A DNA stretch of 55,541 nt from Zobellia uliginosa (GCF_900156625.1 NZ_FTOB01000013.1:1-55541); one strand, 5' to 3'; counted from the stretch's first letter, positions 1-9,713 are shown. Translations and numbers: made by a program. The notes: generated from the sequence alone by a model not told the origin.

Positions 1-130
1 CTCAATTCAGAGGTGTTAGAAACGTAGAGTTCTTCTTATTTAGGTTAACTAATATTTTTGCCTAAAGATAAAATCCCACAACTTTATGACTTGATTCCCG
101 ATTTCACCGCCTATTTCACCACAGGAGCTG

Positions 131-166
131 AAAACAAAAAAGCCTCCAACTTGCGTTGAAGGCTTT
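131..166 (-). terminator. Rho-independent terminator of tRNA-Asp
   Basis: On the minus strand, directly after the tRNA 3' end, a stem of about 12 bp (AAAGCCTTCAAC pairing with GTTGGAGGCTTT, one G-T pair) is followed by a T-rich run. It ends the tRNA transcript. Confidence 0.75.
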
Positions 167-168
167 CG

Positions 169-242
169 CGGTCTGGACGGGACTCGAACCCGCGACCCCC
201 TGCGTGACAGGCAGGTATTCTAACCAACTGAACTACCAGACC
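169..242 (-). tRNA. tRNA-Asp (anticodon GTC)
   Basis: The minus strand folds as a 74-nt cloverleaf. The acceptor arms GGTCTGG and CCAGACC pair with discriminator G, the T-loop motif GGTTCGAGTCC is present, and the anticodon loop reads CTGTCAC, giving anticodon GTC for aspartate. The 3' CCA is not encoded, as is common in Bacteroidota. The gene has its own promoter and terminator. No integrase is seen beside it, so there is no sign that it serves as an attachment site here. Confidence 0.95.
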
Positions 243-259
243 GTGGCGTTTAGCGAGTG

Positions 260-290
260 CAAATATACACCGCTATTTCAATTGCACAAA
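260..290 (-). promoter_or_regulatory. Bacteroidota-type promoter of tRNA-Asp
   Basis: On the minus strand TTTG (287-290), a 19-nt spacer and TATATTTG (260-267) match the known Bacteroidota -33/-7 consensus TTTG-N19-TAnnTTTG. The tRNA begins 18 nt further on. This is the cleanest promoter in the window. Confidence 0.7.
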
Positions 291-315
291 CAATTTTTAA
301 TAAAAAATTTCATGA

Positions 316-1245
316 TCAGACAAATTTATGCCGTTCAACCAGGTAGGTGTTGAGTATTTTCGAGAAATCGCCCTTTACATCAACCTCTACATATTTGATC
401 TTATACTGTATGCATTTCTGCTTTAAATCTTCAAAATAGGCGGTAACACTACGCTCGTAGGCTTCCTTTATATTACTGGAATACAAATCGATATACTCCC
501 CCGTTTCCACATCTAAAAAGCGCTTGGGAGTGTTGTCGAAATTAAAGTGATACTCCGTAGACCGGTCCAAAAGATGAAACAATACCACTTCGTGCTTGTT
601 GTATTTCAAATGTCGAAGGGCCTCAAAAATTTTTTCGTCATCCGCCGAGGTCTGAAACATATCGGTAAAAAGAAAAATCAGGCTTCTCCGTTTTATATTC
701 TCGGCAATCTGGTGCAAATAGGTATAGGTTTCGGTCTGTTGGGCCGGCTTGGTCTCCTGACTTAGCTCGCTCAGTTTGGCCAATAGCATTTGATGATGCC
801 TTTCACTCCCCTTTTCCGGGGCGTAAAAATTATAGCTATCGGAATATACGCTCAACCCGACCGCATCGCGCTGCCGCTTAAGAATGTTCATCAGGGCGGC
901 TATGGCCAGTACCCCAAAACCGATTTTATTTAGCTTGCCCAGGCTTAGGTTCTTGACCTCGGGATAGTACATCGATGCCGAACTGTCCAAGATCATATGG
1001 CACCTTAGGTTCGTCTCTTCTTCGAAGCGTTTGGTATACAGCTTATCGGTCTTGGCAAAGAGCTTCCAATCTATATGCTTGGTACTCTCCCCCACATTGT
1101 AGATCTTATGTTCGGCAAACTCGGCCGAAAAACCATGGAACGGGCTCTTGTGTATGCCGCTGATAAAACCTTCCACTACTTGGTTGGCCAAGAGCTCTAG
1201 GTTTTGAAAAAGGCTGGCATTGTTTAGTTCTGACTGCAGGTTCAT
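316..1245 (-). CDS. DUF58 family protein with vWA-like domain
   Basis: This 309-residue protein belongs to the DUF58 family. Visible marks are the segment HIDWKLFAKTDKLYTKRF (about residues 57-74), which is the DUF58 core, and a following von Willebrand-A-like segment beginning MILDSSASM (about 84-92) with a DxSxS-type metal site. A later Asp in FLFTDMF fits the same fold. No signal peptide or membrane segment is evident. In Bacteroidota such proteins usually lie next to MoxR ATPases and BatA/BatB-type membrane proteins and are thought to help envelope or stress functions. Here only the tRNA and trxA neighbours are visible, so its role is not defined by context. Confidence 0.85.
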   Translation of the reverse strand: MNLQSELNNASLFQNLELLANQVVEGFISGIHKSPFHGFSAEFAEHKIYNVGESTKHIDWKLFAKTDKLYTKRFEEETNLRCHMILDSSASMYYPEVKNLSLGKLNKIGFGVLAIAALMNILKRQRDAVGLSVYSDSYNFYAPEKGSERHHQMLLAKLSELSQETKPAQQTETYTYLHQIAENIKRRSLIFLFTDMFQTSADDEKIFEALRHLKYNKHEVVLFHLLDRSTEYHFNFDNTPKRFLDVETGEYIDLYSSNIKEAYERSVTAYFEDLKQKCIQYKIKYVEVDVKGDFSKILNTYLVERHKFV

Positions 1246-1296
1246 ATCACTAAGATAAACATTAAACCGTAATCGCTAGCTGCGAAATTTTAGGCA

Positions 1297-1325
1297 TAAA
1301 AAAATCCCGCCATAAGCGGGATTTC
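1297..1325 (-). terminator. Terminator downstream of trxA
   Basis: A GC-rich stem (ATCCCGC pairing with GCGGGAT, loop CATAA or its complement) is followed on the minus strand by a run of seven T. It lies 34 nt after the thioredoxin stop codon and separates trxA from the DUF58 gene. Confidence 0.8.
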
Positions 1326-1358
1326 CTCTATAATCTCCCTTTTTCAGGGAAAAGTACG

Positions 1359-1676
1359 TTATAAAACTGCGTCAATCGCATCTGTATAAACTTTCTTTGG
1401 TGAAACCCCAACCTGACGGTTAACGATTTCCCCGTTCTTGAATACCAATACCGTTGGGATGTTACGGACACCGTATTTGGCGGCAAACTCTTGGTTTGCA
1501 TCCACATCTACTTTACCTACAACGGCTTTGCCGTCATATTCAGCACTTACTTCTTCGATGATAGGGCCGACCATTCTACAAGGTCCGCACCATGCTGCCC
1601 AAAAATCCACTACTACCGGTTTATCACTTTTCAAAACTACTTCGTCAAAAGTAGCATCTGTTATTTCTAATGCCAT
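1359..1676 (-). CDS. trxA: Thioredoxin
   Basis: This 105-residue protein is a standard cytosolic thioredoxin that reduces protein disulfides using electrons from thioredoxin reductase. The active site WCGPC is at residues 29-33, preceded by VVVDFWAA, and the cis-proline loop is seen in NIPTVLVF (about 72-79). Its length is normal for the family and there is no signal peptide, so it is cytoplasmic. It appears to be a single-gene transcript, with a promoter-like element just upstream and a strong terminator downstream. The large dnaE gene lies upstream on the same strand but is separated by about 130 nt. Confidence 0.97.
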   Translation of the reverse strand: MALEITDATFDEVVLKSDKPVVVDFWAAWCGPCRMVGPIIEEVSAEYDGKAVVGKVDVDANQEFAAKYGVRNIPTVLVFKNGEIVNRQVGVSPKKVYTDAIDAVL

Positions 1677-1702
1677 GATTCTATAATTTTAGATATATTA
1701 TG

Positions 1703-1710
1703 CAAACTTA
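1703..1710 (-). promoter_or_regulatory. Putative -7 element of the trxA promoter
   Basis: On the minus strand TAAGTTTG matches TAnnTTTG and lies 27 nt before the trxA ATG. No convincing -33 TTTG is found at the usual distance, so this rests on the -7 element only. Confidence 0.4.
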
Positions 1711-1805
1711 GTCAAATATCTTAGGGTTTCCTTACTAAGGATACATTCGTTTTAGCTATTGCACTATCAACGTAATCTATAACGTTAAATTGCACAGGTA
1801 ATCTC

Positions 1806-4800
1806 CTAATTTAGCTTATAATGCACCTCGTTTTCCCTTAGTGTTGCCAACAGTTCACTGCTAATCTGTACTTTTTGCTTCCGGCTTGTTAGACTCACCT
1901 TGATTTCTTCCTCCATTTCATACACGACAAAATTCAACGGATGATTGCCCGTATGCGACAATAGGGTGTCCTTCAATTGATGGATATCTTCTTCCTTTAG
2001 GTCATCGATATTGAGCTTGATCGTAAGTTTTTTGGCATAGGTTTCCATTACTTCCTGAAGCAACATAAAGCTATTGAACTGTATACGGGGATCACCTTTT
2101 TTACCGGTATCACGGTTCATCCATCCTTCACGAACAAAGACCTTGATATAAACGAAGGAGTTGATCATAAGGAAATGGCGGAACTTTAGGTACTCTTCCC
2201 CGAAAATCCTGAATTCAAAGGACTCCGAATAATCTTCTACCGTAAACGAAGCCCAGCCCTTTCCGTTCTTTGAAACCCTATGTTGCACGTCGGTAATAAC
2301 TCCCGCAAAGGCCAACTCTCGGTTTACCACACTTTCAAGATCGCTCAGGTTCGCCAAGCTTGCATTACAGAACGCATCGATTTCGGTTTTAAAATCGTCT
2401 AAGGGATGACCTGAAATATAGATTCCCACCACCTCTTTCTCGCGCCGTAGTTTCTCCATAGTACCCCACTCTTCGCATGGTGGCACCTGCGGTTCCGGTA
2501 TCTGCACCTCACTGGCATCGCCAAAAAGGCTTACCTGGCTAGAGTTTTCACTTTCCTGGAACTTGGCACCGTACTTTATGGTCTTTTCCAAAAAGGTAAT
2601 ACCGTCCCCTTCATCGTGAAAATATTGGGCCCTGTGCGTATCTCCGAAGGAATCGAAGCCCCCGGCCACCGCGAGGTTCTCAAAGGCCTTTTTATTGGCG
2701 GCACGCAGATCGATACGTTTGGCAAAATCGAAGACCGACTTGAACGGCCCTCCTTCTTTTCTACTTTCAACAATGGTCTCTACCGCACCACGGCCCACAC
2801 CTTTAATGGCCCCCATTCCAAAACGGACGGCACCGGCATCGTTCACCGCAAACTTATAGTACGATTCGTTGACATCGGGCCCCAAAACGTCGAGCCCCAT
2901 ACGCTTACATTCTTCCATAAAGAAGGTCACCTGCTTGATGTCGTTCATGTTGTTCGACAGTACGGCAGCCATATATTCGGCCGGATAATGGGCCTTACAA
3001 TACGCCGTTTGGTATGCGATCCACGCATAACAGGTAGAGTGTGATTTGTTAAAGGCATAGGCGGCAAAAGCCTCCCAGTCTTTCCATATTTTTTCAAGTT
3101 TATCTACCGGATGCCCCTTTGCAGAAGCCTGTTCAATGAACTTGGGCTTCATTTTATCAAGTACGTGCTTTTGCTTTTTACCCATGGCCTTACGCAAAAC
3201 ATCGGCCTCACCCTTGGTAAAGTCGGCCAGTTTTTGCGAGAGGAGCATCACCTGCTCTTGGTATACCGTAATACCATAGGTTTCGGCAAGGTACTCTTCA
3301 CAGGCATCGAGGTCATATACAATTTCTTCGGTACCGTGTTTACGGGCGATAAAGCTGGGTATGTATTCCATCGGCCCGGGACGATAGAGGGCGTTCATAG
3401 CGATCAAATCGGCAAAAACCGTAGGTTTCAGCGCACGCATGTGCTTTTGCATACCGGGCGATTCGTATTGGAACACCCCAATAGTCTCACCCCTTTGGAA
3501 AAGCTCGTATGTTTTTTCGTCGTCAAGCGGAAAATTTTCGGGGTCCAGTTCAATACCGTGCTTCGCCTTTACGATCTTTACGGTATCCTTGATCAGGGTC
3601 AAGGTCTTGAGTCCCAAGAAATCCATCTTTAACAGTCCCGCACTTTCCACCACCGAGTTATCGAACTGGGTACAGTACATATCGGAATCCTTGGCCAGGG
3701 CCACAGGAACGAACTTGGTAATATCATCGGGGGTAATGATCACCCCACAGGCATGGATACCCGTATTACGAACCGACCCCTCTAAAACATAAGCTTGGTT
3801 CAGGGTTTCCGATTCCAGGCCATCCCCCTCTGAAATGTTCAGGAGTTCGTTTATTTTTTCAAGCTCCTCGCTATTGAACTTACTTCGCAACACCTTTTCA
3901 TCTACCCCGATAATCTTTTTCAGTTTAGACATGTTGGGGATCAGCTTTGCCATTCGGTCGGCATCGCCCAAAGGCAGGTCCAAGACCCGTGCCGTATCGC
4001 GAATAGACGATTTGGCGGCCATGGTACCGTAGGTAATGATCTGCGCTACCTGGTTGGCCCCGTATTTATCGATTACGTAGTCCATGACACGGCTACGCCC
4101 CTCGTCATCAAAGTCGATATCGATATCGGGCATACTCACACGGTCAGGATTCAGGAAGCGCTCAAAAAGCAGATCGTACTTGATCGGGTCCAAATTGGTA
4201 ATCCATAAACAATAGGCCACGGCCGAACCCGCTGCGGAACCACGCCCCGGCCCCACCGAAACATCCATGTTTCTAGCTGCCCTGATAAAATCCTCTACAA
4301 TTAAGAAATAACCCGGGTAACCTGTTTTTTCGATAACCTTCAACTCAAAATCGAGTCGCTCGTCTATTTCGGGCGTTATTTCCCCATATCGCTTTTTGGC
4401 CCCTTCATAGGTAATATGGCGCAGGTATTTGTTTTCCCCACGTTTGCCACCGTCCAACTTGTCTTCTTCAAACTGGAATTCCTCAGGTATATCGAAGGCA
4501 GGTAAGAGTACATCACGCGCCAAGGTAAAGGTCTCTACCTTGTCTACGATTTCCTGAATATTGATAATGGCTTCAGGAATATCCTTAAAGAGCTCCTTCA
4601 TCTCTTCGGAAGACTTGAAGTAATACTCTTGATTGGGCAACCCGTAGCGATAGCCACGGCCCCGACCTATAGGTGTAGCCTGTTTCTCACCGTCTTTAAC
4701 GCAAAGCAAAATATCGTGCGCATCTGCGTTTTCCTTGTTTACGTAATAGGTATTGTTGGTGGCGACCAGTTTTACGTTGTGCTTTTTGGCAAACTGTATC

Positions 4801-6242
4801 AACACTTGGTTGACACGGTCTTCGTCTTCTTGACCATGGCGCATGATCTCTATATAAAGGTCATCCCCAAAAGTCTCTTTCCACCATATCAAGGCCTCTT
4901 CCGCCTGCTTCTCCCCTACGTTCAACACCTTACTGGGCACCTCACCATAAAGGTTACCCGTTAGCACCATTACATCTTCCTTGTACTGCTCTACGATTTT
5001 TTTATCGATTCGGGGCACGTAGTATTTTCCGTCGACAAAGGCAATGGAAGACATTTTTGCCAAGTTCAGGTAGCCCTTTTTACTCTTGGCGAGCATCACT
5101 ATTTGATACCCGTTATCTTTTTGCGACTTATTGGTATGGTCTTCACAGACCTGAAACTCACAACCGATGATCGGGGTAATTTCCAATTCGGGTTCGGGCA
5201 ATTCGTTCAACGGCTCCTGCCCTTCTTCAAGGGTTCCGTTCTGCGTTGCCTCATAACGCTTCAGGTTCTCCTCGTTACGGGCCGCCACCCCTTTGTTGTG
5301 GTTGAGCACCCCATTGACAAAGTGAAAGGCGCCCATCATATTCGCGTGATCGGTCATGGCAACGGCGGGCATTTTAGCCTTGGCCGTAGCCGCGATCAAA
5401 TCGGGTACGCTTATGGTGGACTGAAGTATGGAAAACTGGGTATGGTTGTGCAAATGGGCGAAACTGGCCGACTCCAAAGTGGCCAGGTTCTCCTCTATTT
5501 CCTCTTGCGACACCCCACTCGTGTCTTTTTCCCAAAGGGCATCCGCTATTTTTTTGGAAGCCTTTTTAAGGTTGATATGCTTTAATCCGATAAGCTGGAT
5601 CTCTTGCGGATTGGCCTCTGAAAAATTCTTGAAATAATCGGGCTGGACATCTAACTGTTCAGCGGTATATTGTTCTTTACGGATAAGTTCGAGAAAACAA
5701 CGCGTAGTGGCCTCAACATCGGCCGTGGCATTGTGCGCTTCCCCAAAAGGTTCCCCGAACAAAAACTGGTGCAGCTCCGTCAAGGTAGGAAGCTTAAACT
5801 TGCCCCCACGTCCACCCGGTATCTGGCACAATTGTGCCGTATGCTCGGTACAGGTATCTAAAACCGGTAATTCCTGCAAGGGGTTCTCAACGCCCATTCT
5901 ATGGAATTCCGCCCCCATAATATTTACATCAAAACCAACGTTCTGCCCTACGATAAACTTGGTCTTCGACATGGCGATGTTGAACTTCTCCAAAACCTCC
6001 GACAAGGCAACCCCCTGTTGTTCGGCGAGCTCCGTGGAAATTCCGTGGATCTGCTCGGCATCATAGGGGATATTAAAGCCATCGGGGCGCACCAAATAAT
6101 CTTGATGTTCTATACACCGCCCCATTTCGTCATGCAACTGCCAAGCTATCTGTATACAGCGCGGCCAGTTGTCGGTATCGGTTATGGGTGCATCCCAGCG
6201 TTTGGGAAGTCCGGTGGTTTCCGTATCAAAAATGAGGTACAT
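1806..6242 (-). CDS. dnaE: DNA polymerase III alpha subunit with fused N-terminal 3'-5' exonuclease
   Basis: This 1478-residue protein is the replicative polymerase. An N-terminal DnaQ-like DEDDh exonuclease covers about residues 1-190, with Exo I DTETTG (6-11), Exo II NVGFDVN and Exo III HNATADVEA. A PHP domain starts at FAHLHNHTQFS (about 257). The polymerase core contains GRGSAAGS and the catalytic acidic motif PDIDIDFDDEGR (about 703-714), and an OB-fold region near the C-terminus includes FAGVITDVQHRVSKNGK. E. coli DnaE is about 1160 residues; the extra length here is the exonuclease. As I recall, such a fusion is common in Bacteroidota, so it is not an anomaly of this strain. It would place proofreading on the same chain as synthesis. 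No frameshift is seen. Confidence 0.97.
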   Translation of the reverse strand: MYLIFDTETTGLPKRWDAPITDTDNWPRCIQIAWQLHDEMGRCIEHQDYLVRPDGFNIPYDAEQIHGISTELAEQQGVALSEVLEKFNIAMSKTKFIVGQNVGFDVNIMGAEFHRMGVENPLQELPVLDTCTEHTAQLCQIPGGRGGKFKLPTLTELHQFLFGEPFGEAHNATADVEATTRCFLELIRKEQYTAEQLDVQPDYFKNFSEANPQEIQLIGLKHINLKKASKKIADALWEKDTSGVSQEEIEENLATLESASFAHLHNHTQFSILQSTISVPDLIAATAKAKMPAVAMTDHANMMGAFHFVNGVLNHNKGVAARNEENLKRYEATQNGTLEEGQEPLNELPEPELEITPIIGCEFQVCEDHTNKSQKDNGYQIVMLAKSKKGYLNLAKMSSIAFVDGKYYVPRIDKKIVEQYKEDVMVLTGNLYGEVPSKVLNVGEKQAEEALIWWKETFGDDLYIEIMRHGQEDEDRVNQVLIQFAKKHNVKLVATNNTYYVNKENADAHDILLCVKDGEKQATPIGRGRGYRYGLPNQEYYFKSSEEMKELFKDIPEAIINIQEIVDKVETFTLARDVLLPAFDIPEEFQFEEDKLDGGKRGENKYLRHITYEGAKKRYGEITPEIDERLDFELKVIEKTGYPGYFLIVEDFIRAARNMDVSVGPGRGSAAGSAVAYCLWITNLDPIKYDLLFERFLNPDRVSMPDIDIDFDDEGRSRVMDYVIDKYGANQVAQIITYGTMAAKSSIRDTARVLDLPLGDADRMAKLIPNMSKLKKIIGVDEKVLRSKFNSEELEKINELLNISEGDGLESETLNQAYVLEGSVRNTGIHACGVIITPDDITKFVPVALAKDSDMYCTQFDNSVVESAGLLKMDFLGLKTLTLIKDTVKIVKAKHGIELDPENFPLDDEKTYELFQRGETIGVFQYESPGMQKHMRALKPTVFADLIAMNALYRPGPMEYIPSFIARKHGTEEIVYDLDACEEYLAETYGITVYQEQVMLLSQKLADFTKGEADVLRKAMGKKQKHVLDKMKPKFIEQASAKGHPVDKLEKIWKDWEAFAAYAFNKSHSTCYAWIAYQTAYCKAHYPAEYMAAVLSNNMNDIKQVTFFMEECKRMGLDVLGPDVNESYYKFAVNDAGAVRFGMGAIKGVGRGAVETIVESRKEGGPFKSVFDFAKRIDLRAANKKAFENLAVAGGFDSFGDTHRAQYFHDEGDGITFLEKTIKYGAKFQESENSSQVSLFGDASEVQIPEPQVPPCEEWGTMEKLRREKEVVGIYISGHPLDDFKTEIDAFCNASLANLSDLESVVNRELAFAGVITDVQHRVSKNGKGWASFTVEDYSESFEFRIFGEEYLKFRHFLMINSFVYIKVFVREGWMNRDTGKKGDPRIQFNSFMLLQEVMETYAKKLTIKLNIDDLKEEDIHQLKDTLLSHTGNHPLNFVVYEMEEEIKVSLTSRKQKVQISSELLATLRENEVHYKLN

Positions 6243-6549
6243 AAAAGTTCGTGTTTGAGCTTAAAAAAGAGAAGGTAAAATTACGTAAAAAGAGCACTCA
6301 TAAGACCTATGACTTGTCAAGAGTTATCAACGGACACAGAAGTGCCGGCCCAAGGCCCCGCAAACCCCTAGACCGATGACAGTTACGACTACAACACGGC
6401 TTCCTCCAAAAAAGTCGCTTCCCTTTGTATTTTTCTTTAACTCAAGAGTGCTTACCTCAAAAAGAAATTCTATATTTGCACCCCTTTTAAAGGGAAAAAT
6501 TTAAAATGAATTAATAACAAGGGTCGGGCACCCTACAAATTAATGTGAT
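6243..6549. other. Divergent intergenic region between dnaE and rpsP
   Basis: This 307-nt stretch separates divergently transcribed dnaE and rpsP. Apart from the rpsP promoter element near 6471 I see no ORF, RNA gene or strong hairpin. No clear TAnnTTTG element is seen for dnaE. Confidence 0.6.
6471..6478 (+). promoter_or_regulatory. -7 element of the rpsP-rimM promoter
   Basis: TATATTTG matches TAnnTTTG exactly and is followed by GCACCCC. It lies about 70 nt before the rpsP ATG, leaving a leader of about 60 nt. No good -33 TTTG is visible at the expected spacing. Confidence 0.5.
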
Positions 6550-7101
6550 ATGCCAGTAAAAATTAGATTACAGAGACACGGTAAAAAAGGAAAACCATTC
6601 TATTGGATCGTTGCTGCCGACAGCCGCGCAAAAAGAGATGGTAAATTCTTGGAAAAATTGGGTACTTACAACCCAAACACCAACCCTGCTACCATTGACC
6701 TGAACATTGACGGTTCAGTAAAATGGCTACAGAACGGTGCCCAGCCTACCGATACTGCCAAAGCAATCCTTTCTTACAGAGGCGTTCTCTTAAAGCACCA
6801 CTTATTGGGCGGTGTTCGCAAGGGCGCTTTGACCGAAGAGCAAGCCGAAGAAAAATTCAAGGCTTGGTTGGAAGAAAAAGAAAACAAGATAGCCTCTAAG
6901 GTAGATGGCCTTGACAAGGAAAAGGAAAAAGCAAGGGCCGAAGCCTTGAAAGCCGAAAAAGAAGTAAACGAAAAGAGAGCCCAAGCCGCTGCCGAAGCTG
7001 CCTTGCCAGAAGCACCTGAAGGTGAAGAAGCAGAAGCAGAAGTTGCCGCAACCGAAGAAGCTCCGGCCGCAGAAGCAGAAGCTGCTAAAGAAGAAGAATA
7101 A
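6550..7101 (+). CDS. rpsP: 30S ribosomal protein S16 with long charged C-terminal tail
   Basis: The first 80 or so residues are canonical S16: it opens [19 protein letters not shown] and continues with [15 protein letters not shown]16 binds 16S rRNA early in small-subunit assembly. The protein is 183 residues, about twice the length of E. coli S16. The extra part (about residues 115-183) is a Lys/Glu-rich helix that turns into an Ala/Glu-rich low-complexity tail. Extended S16 tails occur in Bacteroidota, so I treat this as lineage-typical. It is the first gene of a two-gene operon with rimM, an ancient and common pairing. Confidence 0.96.
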   Translation: MPVKIRLQRHGKKGKPFYWIVAADSRAKRDGKFLEKLGTYNPNTNPATIDLNIDGSVKWLQNGAQPTDTAKAILSYRGVLLKHHLLGGVRKGALTEEQAEEKFKAWLEEKENKIASKVDGLDKEKEKARAEALKAEKEVNEKRAQAAAEAALPEAPEGEEAEAEVAATEEAPAAEAEAAKEEE

Positions 7102-7117
7102 ATAAATTTTGAAACGG

Positions 7118-7648
7118 ATGCGCAAGGAAGATTGTTTCTACCTCGGTAAGATCGTTTCAAAATATAGTTTCAAGGGTGAGGTACTGGTTAAACTAGACGC
7201 CGACGAACCTGAGATATACGAAAACATGGAATCAGTTTTTGTCTTGATGAAAGACAATACACTGGTTCCATTTTTTATTGATAAATGTCGCCTGCACAAA
7301 TCGGAACTTTTACGGATCGATTTCGAAGAGGTCAAAGACGAAGCGGCGGCCAACCGTATTATGGGCCACGAACTCTACCTGCCCTTATCGGTCCTCCCCA
7401 AGCTGGAAGGCGATAAATTCTACTTTCACGAAGTTATCGGTTTTGACGTATTGGACGAAGTTCATGGCAACATCGGTAAAATTACCGGGGTAAACGATTC
7501 CACCTCACAAGCCATTTTTGAAATAGACAAAGACGGGAAAGAAATTCTCGTACCCATCATAGACCAGATCGTAAAAAAAGTGGACCGCGACAATCAAGCC
7601 ATCCATGTAAGCACTCCCGACGGTCTAGTAGAACTTTATTTAGGGTAA
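7118..7648 (+). CDS. rimM: Ribosome maturation factor RimM
   Basis: RimM assists maturation of the 30S head and binds S19. The protein reads MRKEDCFYLGKIVSKY at its N-terminus, with a RimM N-terminal barrel, then a PRC-barrel seen as YFHEVIGFDVLDE and ILVPIIDQIVKKVD, and ends DGLVELYLG. I chose the ATG at 7118 over an in-frame TTG at 7109 because the family begins at this methionine, giving 176 residues. It follows rpsP by 16 nt and is surely cotranscribed with it. Length and motifs are normal. Confidence 0.93.
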   Translation: MRKEDCFYLGKIVSKYSFKGEVLVKLDADEPEIYENMESVFVLMKDNTLVPFFIDKCRLHKSELLRIDFEEVKDEAAANRIMGHELYLPLSVLPKLEGDKFYFHEVIGFDVLDEVHGNIGKITGVNDSTSQAIFEIDKDGKEILVPIIDQIVKKVDRDNQAIHVSTPDGLVELYLG

Positions 7649-7685
7649 ACCCGACCTAATTCGACCAGACCTACCCTATTCCTTT

Positions 7686-8732
7686 CTATTTACTTAAAGC
7701 CTTTTCACAGAAAGCGACACACTTTTGAACCTCGGCCACGGCATTTGAGCCTTCGGGCACATTATACTCAAGTTCAATCGTTCCGGGAAACCCATATTTT
7801 TCATCGCGCATCAATTGCAAAGCCCCGGCCAAGGGCGTATCGCCACTACCCCATACCAGATTACCCTTGCCGTGTTCAGGGGTCTGTCTGTCTTTTAGGT
7901 GCATACTTTTAATATGGTCGTGCTTGCTTTTGATCATTTCAAGCGGTGCCGTGTTCCCCGCGGCCACAAAATGGCCCAGATCGAGGTTCAGGGCGTTGTA
8001 TTTCGATTGTTCCAAAGCCGTATCCCATAGCGTCGGCGTTTGCTGTTCATGACCGTGATAGGCAATATAAATACCGTGTTTTTTGGCAAAATTGCCCAAG
8101 CGGAGCGTAGTAGCATCATCGCTCGGATGCTCTACGGTAACGTGGCTGGCACCCAAAACTTTGGCCGTCTTCATTCCCCAATCGATATCGGCATCGGAAT
8201 TGTTCTTCCCGAAGGTATTCCGCGGCTTAAAGGCATAAATATCGACCCCGGCGCGATTGTACATCTTTCTGAACTTCTCGAACTTTTTCATGTCCACCGT
8301 CTTTCGCCATTGGCTTACCTGGGCGTTATAAGCGGCCTGCTCGGCCTGTATTTCGGCAAGTTGCTTTGCTTCGTCATCGCTAATGCTACCACTGCGTTTC
8401 TTCTTCATCAATCCGAAAAACACCGATCGATCCAATTTGTTCTCAGGTCTTCCCGCAAAGGTTTCGGCAGGGTCCCCTATCAATTCAATGGCATTGATCC
8501 CACAATCGAGTATATACTTCAAGGTTGCTTCGGCACTTTGGTCTTCCATACTTCTGAACGAATAGGTAATGACGCCGACTTGCACCCCGTTAAATCTGGA
8601 ATTCGGTTTTTTGTAATGCTTTAAAATGGACGGAGCCCCAAAAAGCGATGGCGTAATGAGTGTTGAACCTGCGGCCACCGCTAGGGTATTCTTTAAAAAC
8701 TTGCGCCTTCCGGACTTTGAATCGTTTTGCAT
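7686..8732 (-). CDS. Tat-exported sugar phosphate isomerase/epimerase-like TIM barrel protein
   Basis: The protein has a twin-arginine signal, SGRRKFLKNTLAVAAG, followed by a mature domain of the xylose-isomerase-like TIM-barrel family (AP endonuclease 2 superfamily). Supporting segments are VGVITYSFRSMEDQ, ILDCGINAIELIG, HGIYIAYHGHEQQ, LNLDLGHFVAAGN, IKSMHLKDRQ and GTIELEYN; the conserved His, Asp and Glu are those that bind a divalent metal in this fold. I prefer the ATG at 8732, which puts the RR motif near residue 8; an in-frame ATG at 8786 would add 18 residues. It acts in the periplasm or on the outer side of the inner membrane. Substrate unknown. It is convergent with rimM and stands alone. 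Confidence 0.85.
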   Translation of the reverse strand: MQNDSKSGRRKFLKNTLAVAAGSTLITPSLFGAPSILKHYKKPNSRFNGVQVGVITYSFRSMEDQSAEATLKYILDCGINAIELIGDPAETFAGRPENKLDRSVFFGLMKKKRSGSISDDEAKQLAEIQAEQAAYNAQVSQWRKTVDMKKFEKFRKMYNRAGVDIYAFKPRNTFGKNNSDADIDWGMKTAKVLGASHVTVEHPSDDATTLRLGNFAKKHGIYIAYHGHEQQTPTLWDTALEQSKYNALNLDLGHFVAAGNTAPLEMIKSKHDHIKSMHLKDRQTPEHGKGNLVWGSGDTPLAGALQLMRDEKYGFPGTIELEYNVPEGSNAVAEVQKCVAFCEKALSK

Positions 8733-8981
8733 TTGAGTATATATTTGGTTTGAGTCGTATTTTGCTTCTTCTTTAAGGAAAACCATAATTCATAAAGGAA
8801 CGAATTATCACAAGAAAATTAAGTATTTTCAACCCTAGTGACAAGTTTTTATGTCAGCTGTAACAAAAAGCGGTCAGCATTGAAATTATATTCCGATATT
8901 TCACTTGTCTTTTAAACATACAAAATACAATCAGCCGTTTCAGCCCATGGACCTCTTCTGAGAACGGAAGGCACTAAACGG

Positions 8982-9710
8982 ATGAAACGCCCTTACAGAA
9001 TGAAACCCTTCAAATTCAAACAATTTACCGTAGATCAAGACCAATGTGCCATGAAAGTGGGCACCGATGGTGTATTACTGGGCGCCTGGACCTCTTTGGA
9101 AAGCTCTCCTGAATCTATTTTGGATATCGGTGCCGGAACAGGCCTAATAGCCCTCATGATGGCACAACGCAGCCTAGCGGATACCATTGACGCCCTAGAA
9201 ATCGATGAGGGCGCCTACGAGCAGTGTGTATCAAATTTTGAAGCCTCCGATTGGGGCGATAGGCTTTTTTGCTATCACGCAGGGCTTGACGAGTTTGTAG
9301 AGGAATGGGAAGACCCCTACGAGCTGATCGTTTCAAATCCCCCTTTTTATTCGGAGGAGGTTTCCAGCGGGAATGCTTCCCGTGACAGTGCGAGACAGAA
9401 CCAATCCCTTCCCTTTGACGAACTCTTGGAAGGCGTAGCGAAGCTAATGGCTCCCAAAGGTGCCTTTGCCACCATTATTCCGTATAAAGAAGAAGCCGCA
9501 TTTTTGCAACTGGCGGATTCCTTTAAACTATATCCACAGCGTATCACCCGTGTAAAAGGCAGTCCCACCTCCGAGATCAAGCGTAGCCTGCTTCAGTTCA
9601 CACGTACGAAGTCCACCCCACTTACCGACGAACTTACCATTGAAATAGGCCGGCACGAATACACCGACGCCTATGTCGCGCTTACCAAAGATTTTTATTT
9701 AAAAATGTAA
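8982..9710 (+). CDS. trmN6: tRNA1(Val) (adenine37-N6)-methyltransferase
   Basis: This 242-residue SAM-dependent methyltransferase resembles E. coli YfiC/TrmN6. The N-terminus KPFKFKQFTVDQDQCAMKVG is typical of the family. Motif I is DIGAGTGLIALM (about residues 48-59) and the N6-adenine motif is NPPF within IVSNPPFY. It would methylate N6 of A37 in tRNA1(Val). Start choice is slightly uncertain: an ATG at 9000 (MKPFKFKQF) would remove six residues. The closely following acyl-CoA dehydrogenase has its own promoter-like element, so cotranscription is uncertain. Confidence 0.9.
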   Translation: MKRPYRMKPFKFKQFTVDQDQCAMKVGTDGVLLGAWTSLESSPESILDIGAGTGLIALMMAQRSLADTIDALEIDEGAYEQCVSNFEASDWGDRLFCYHAGLDEFVEEWEDPYELIVSNPPFYSEEVSSGNASRDSARQNQSLPFDELLEGVAKLMAPKGAFATIIPYKEEAAFLQLADSFKLYPQRITRVKGSPTSEIKRSLLQFTRTKSTPLTDELTIEIGRHEYTDAYVALTKDFYLKM

Positions 9711-9713
9711 CAA

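Noticed and set aside
1-168. Left edge as an integrase end or attachment region beside tRNA-Asp
   Set aside because: A short open frame (about 36 codons, ending near 159) reads through but has no recognisable motif, and no direct repeat of the tRNA end is visible.
1806-6242. DnaE-exonuclease fusion as a novelty
   Set aside because: Fusion of a DnaQ-like exonuclease to DnaE is, as far as I recall, usual in Bacteroidota.
6774-7160. Minus-strand open frames of 107 and 128 codons across rpsP
   Set aside because: They are antisense shadows of the repetitive Glu/Ala/Lys tail of S16.
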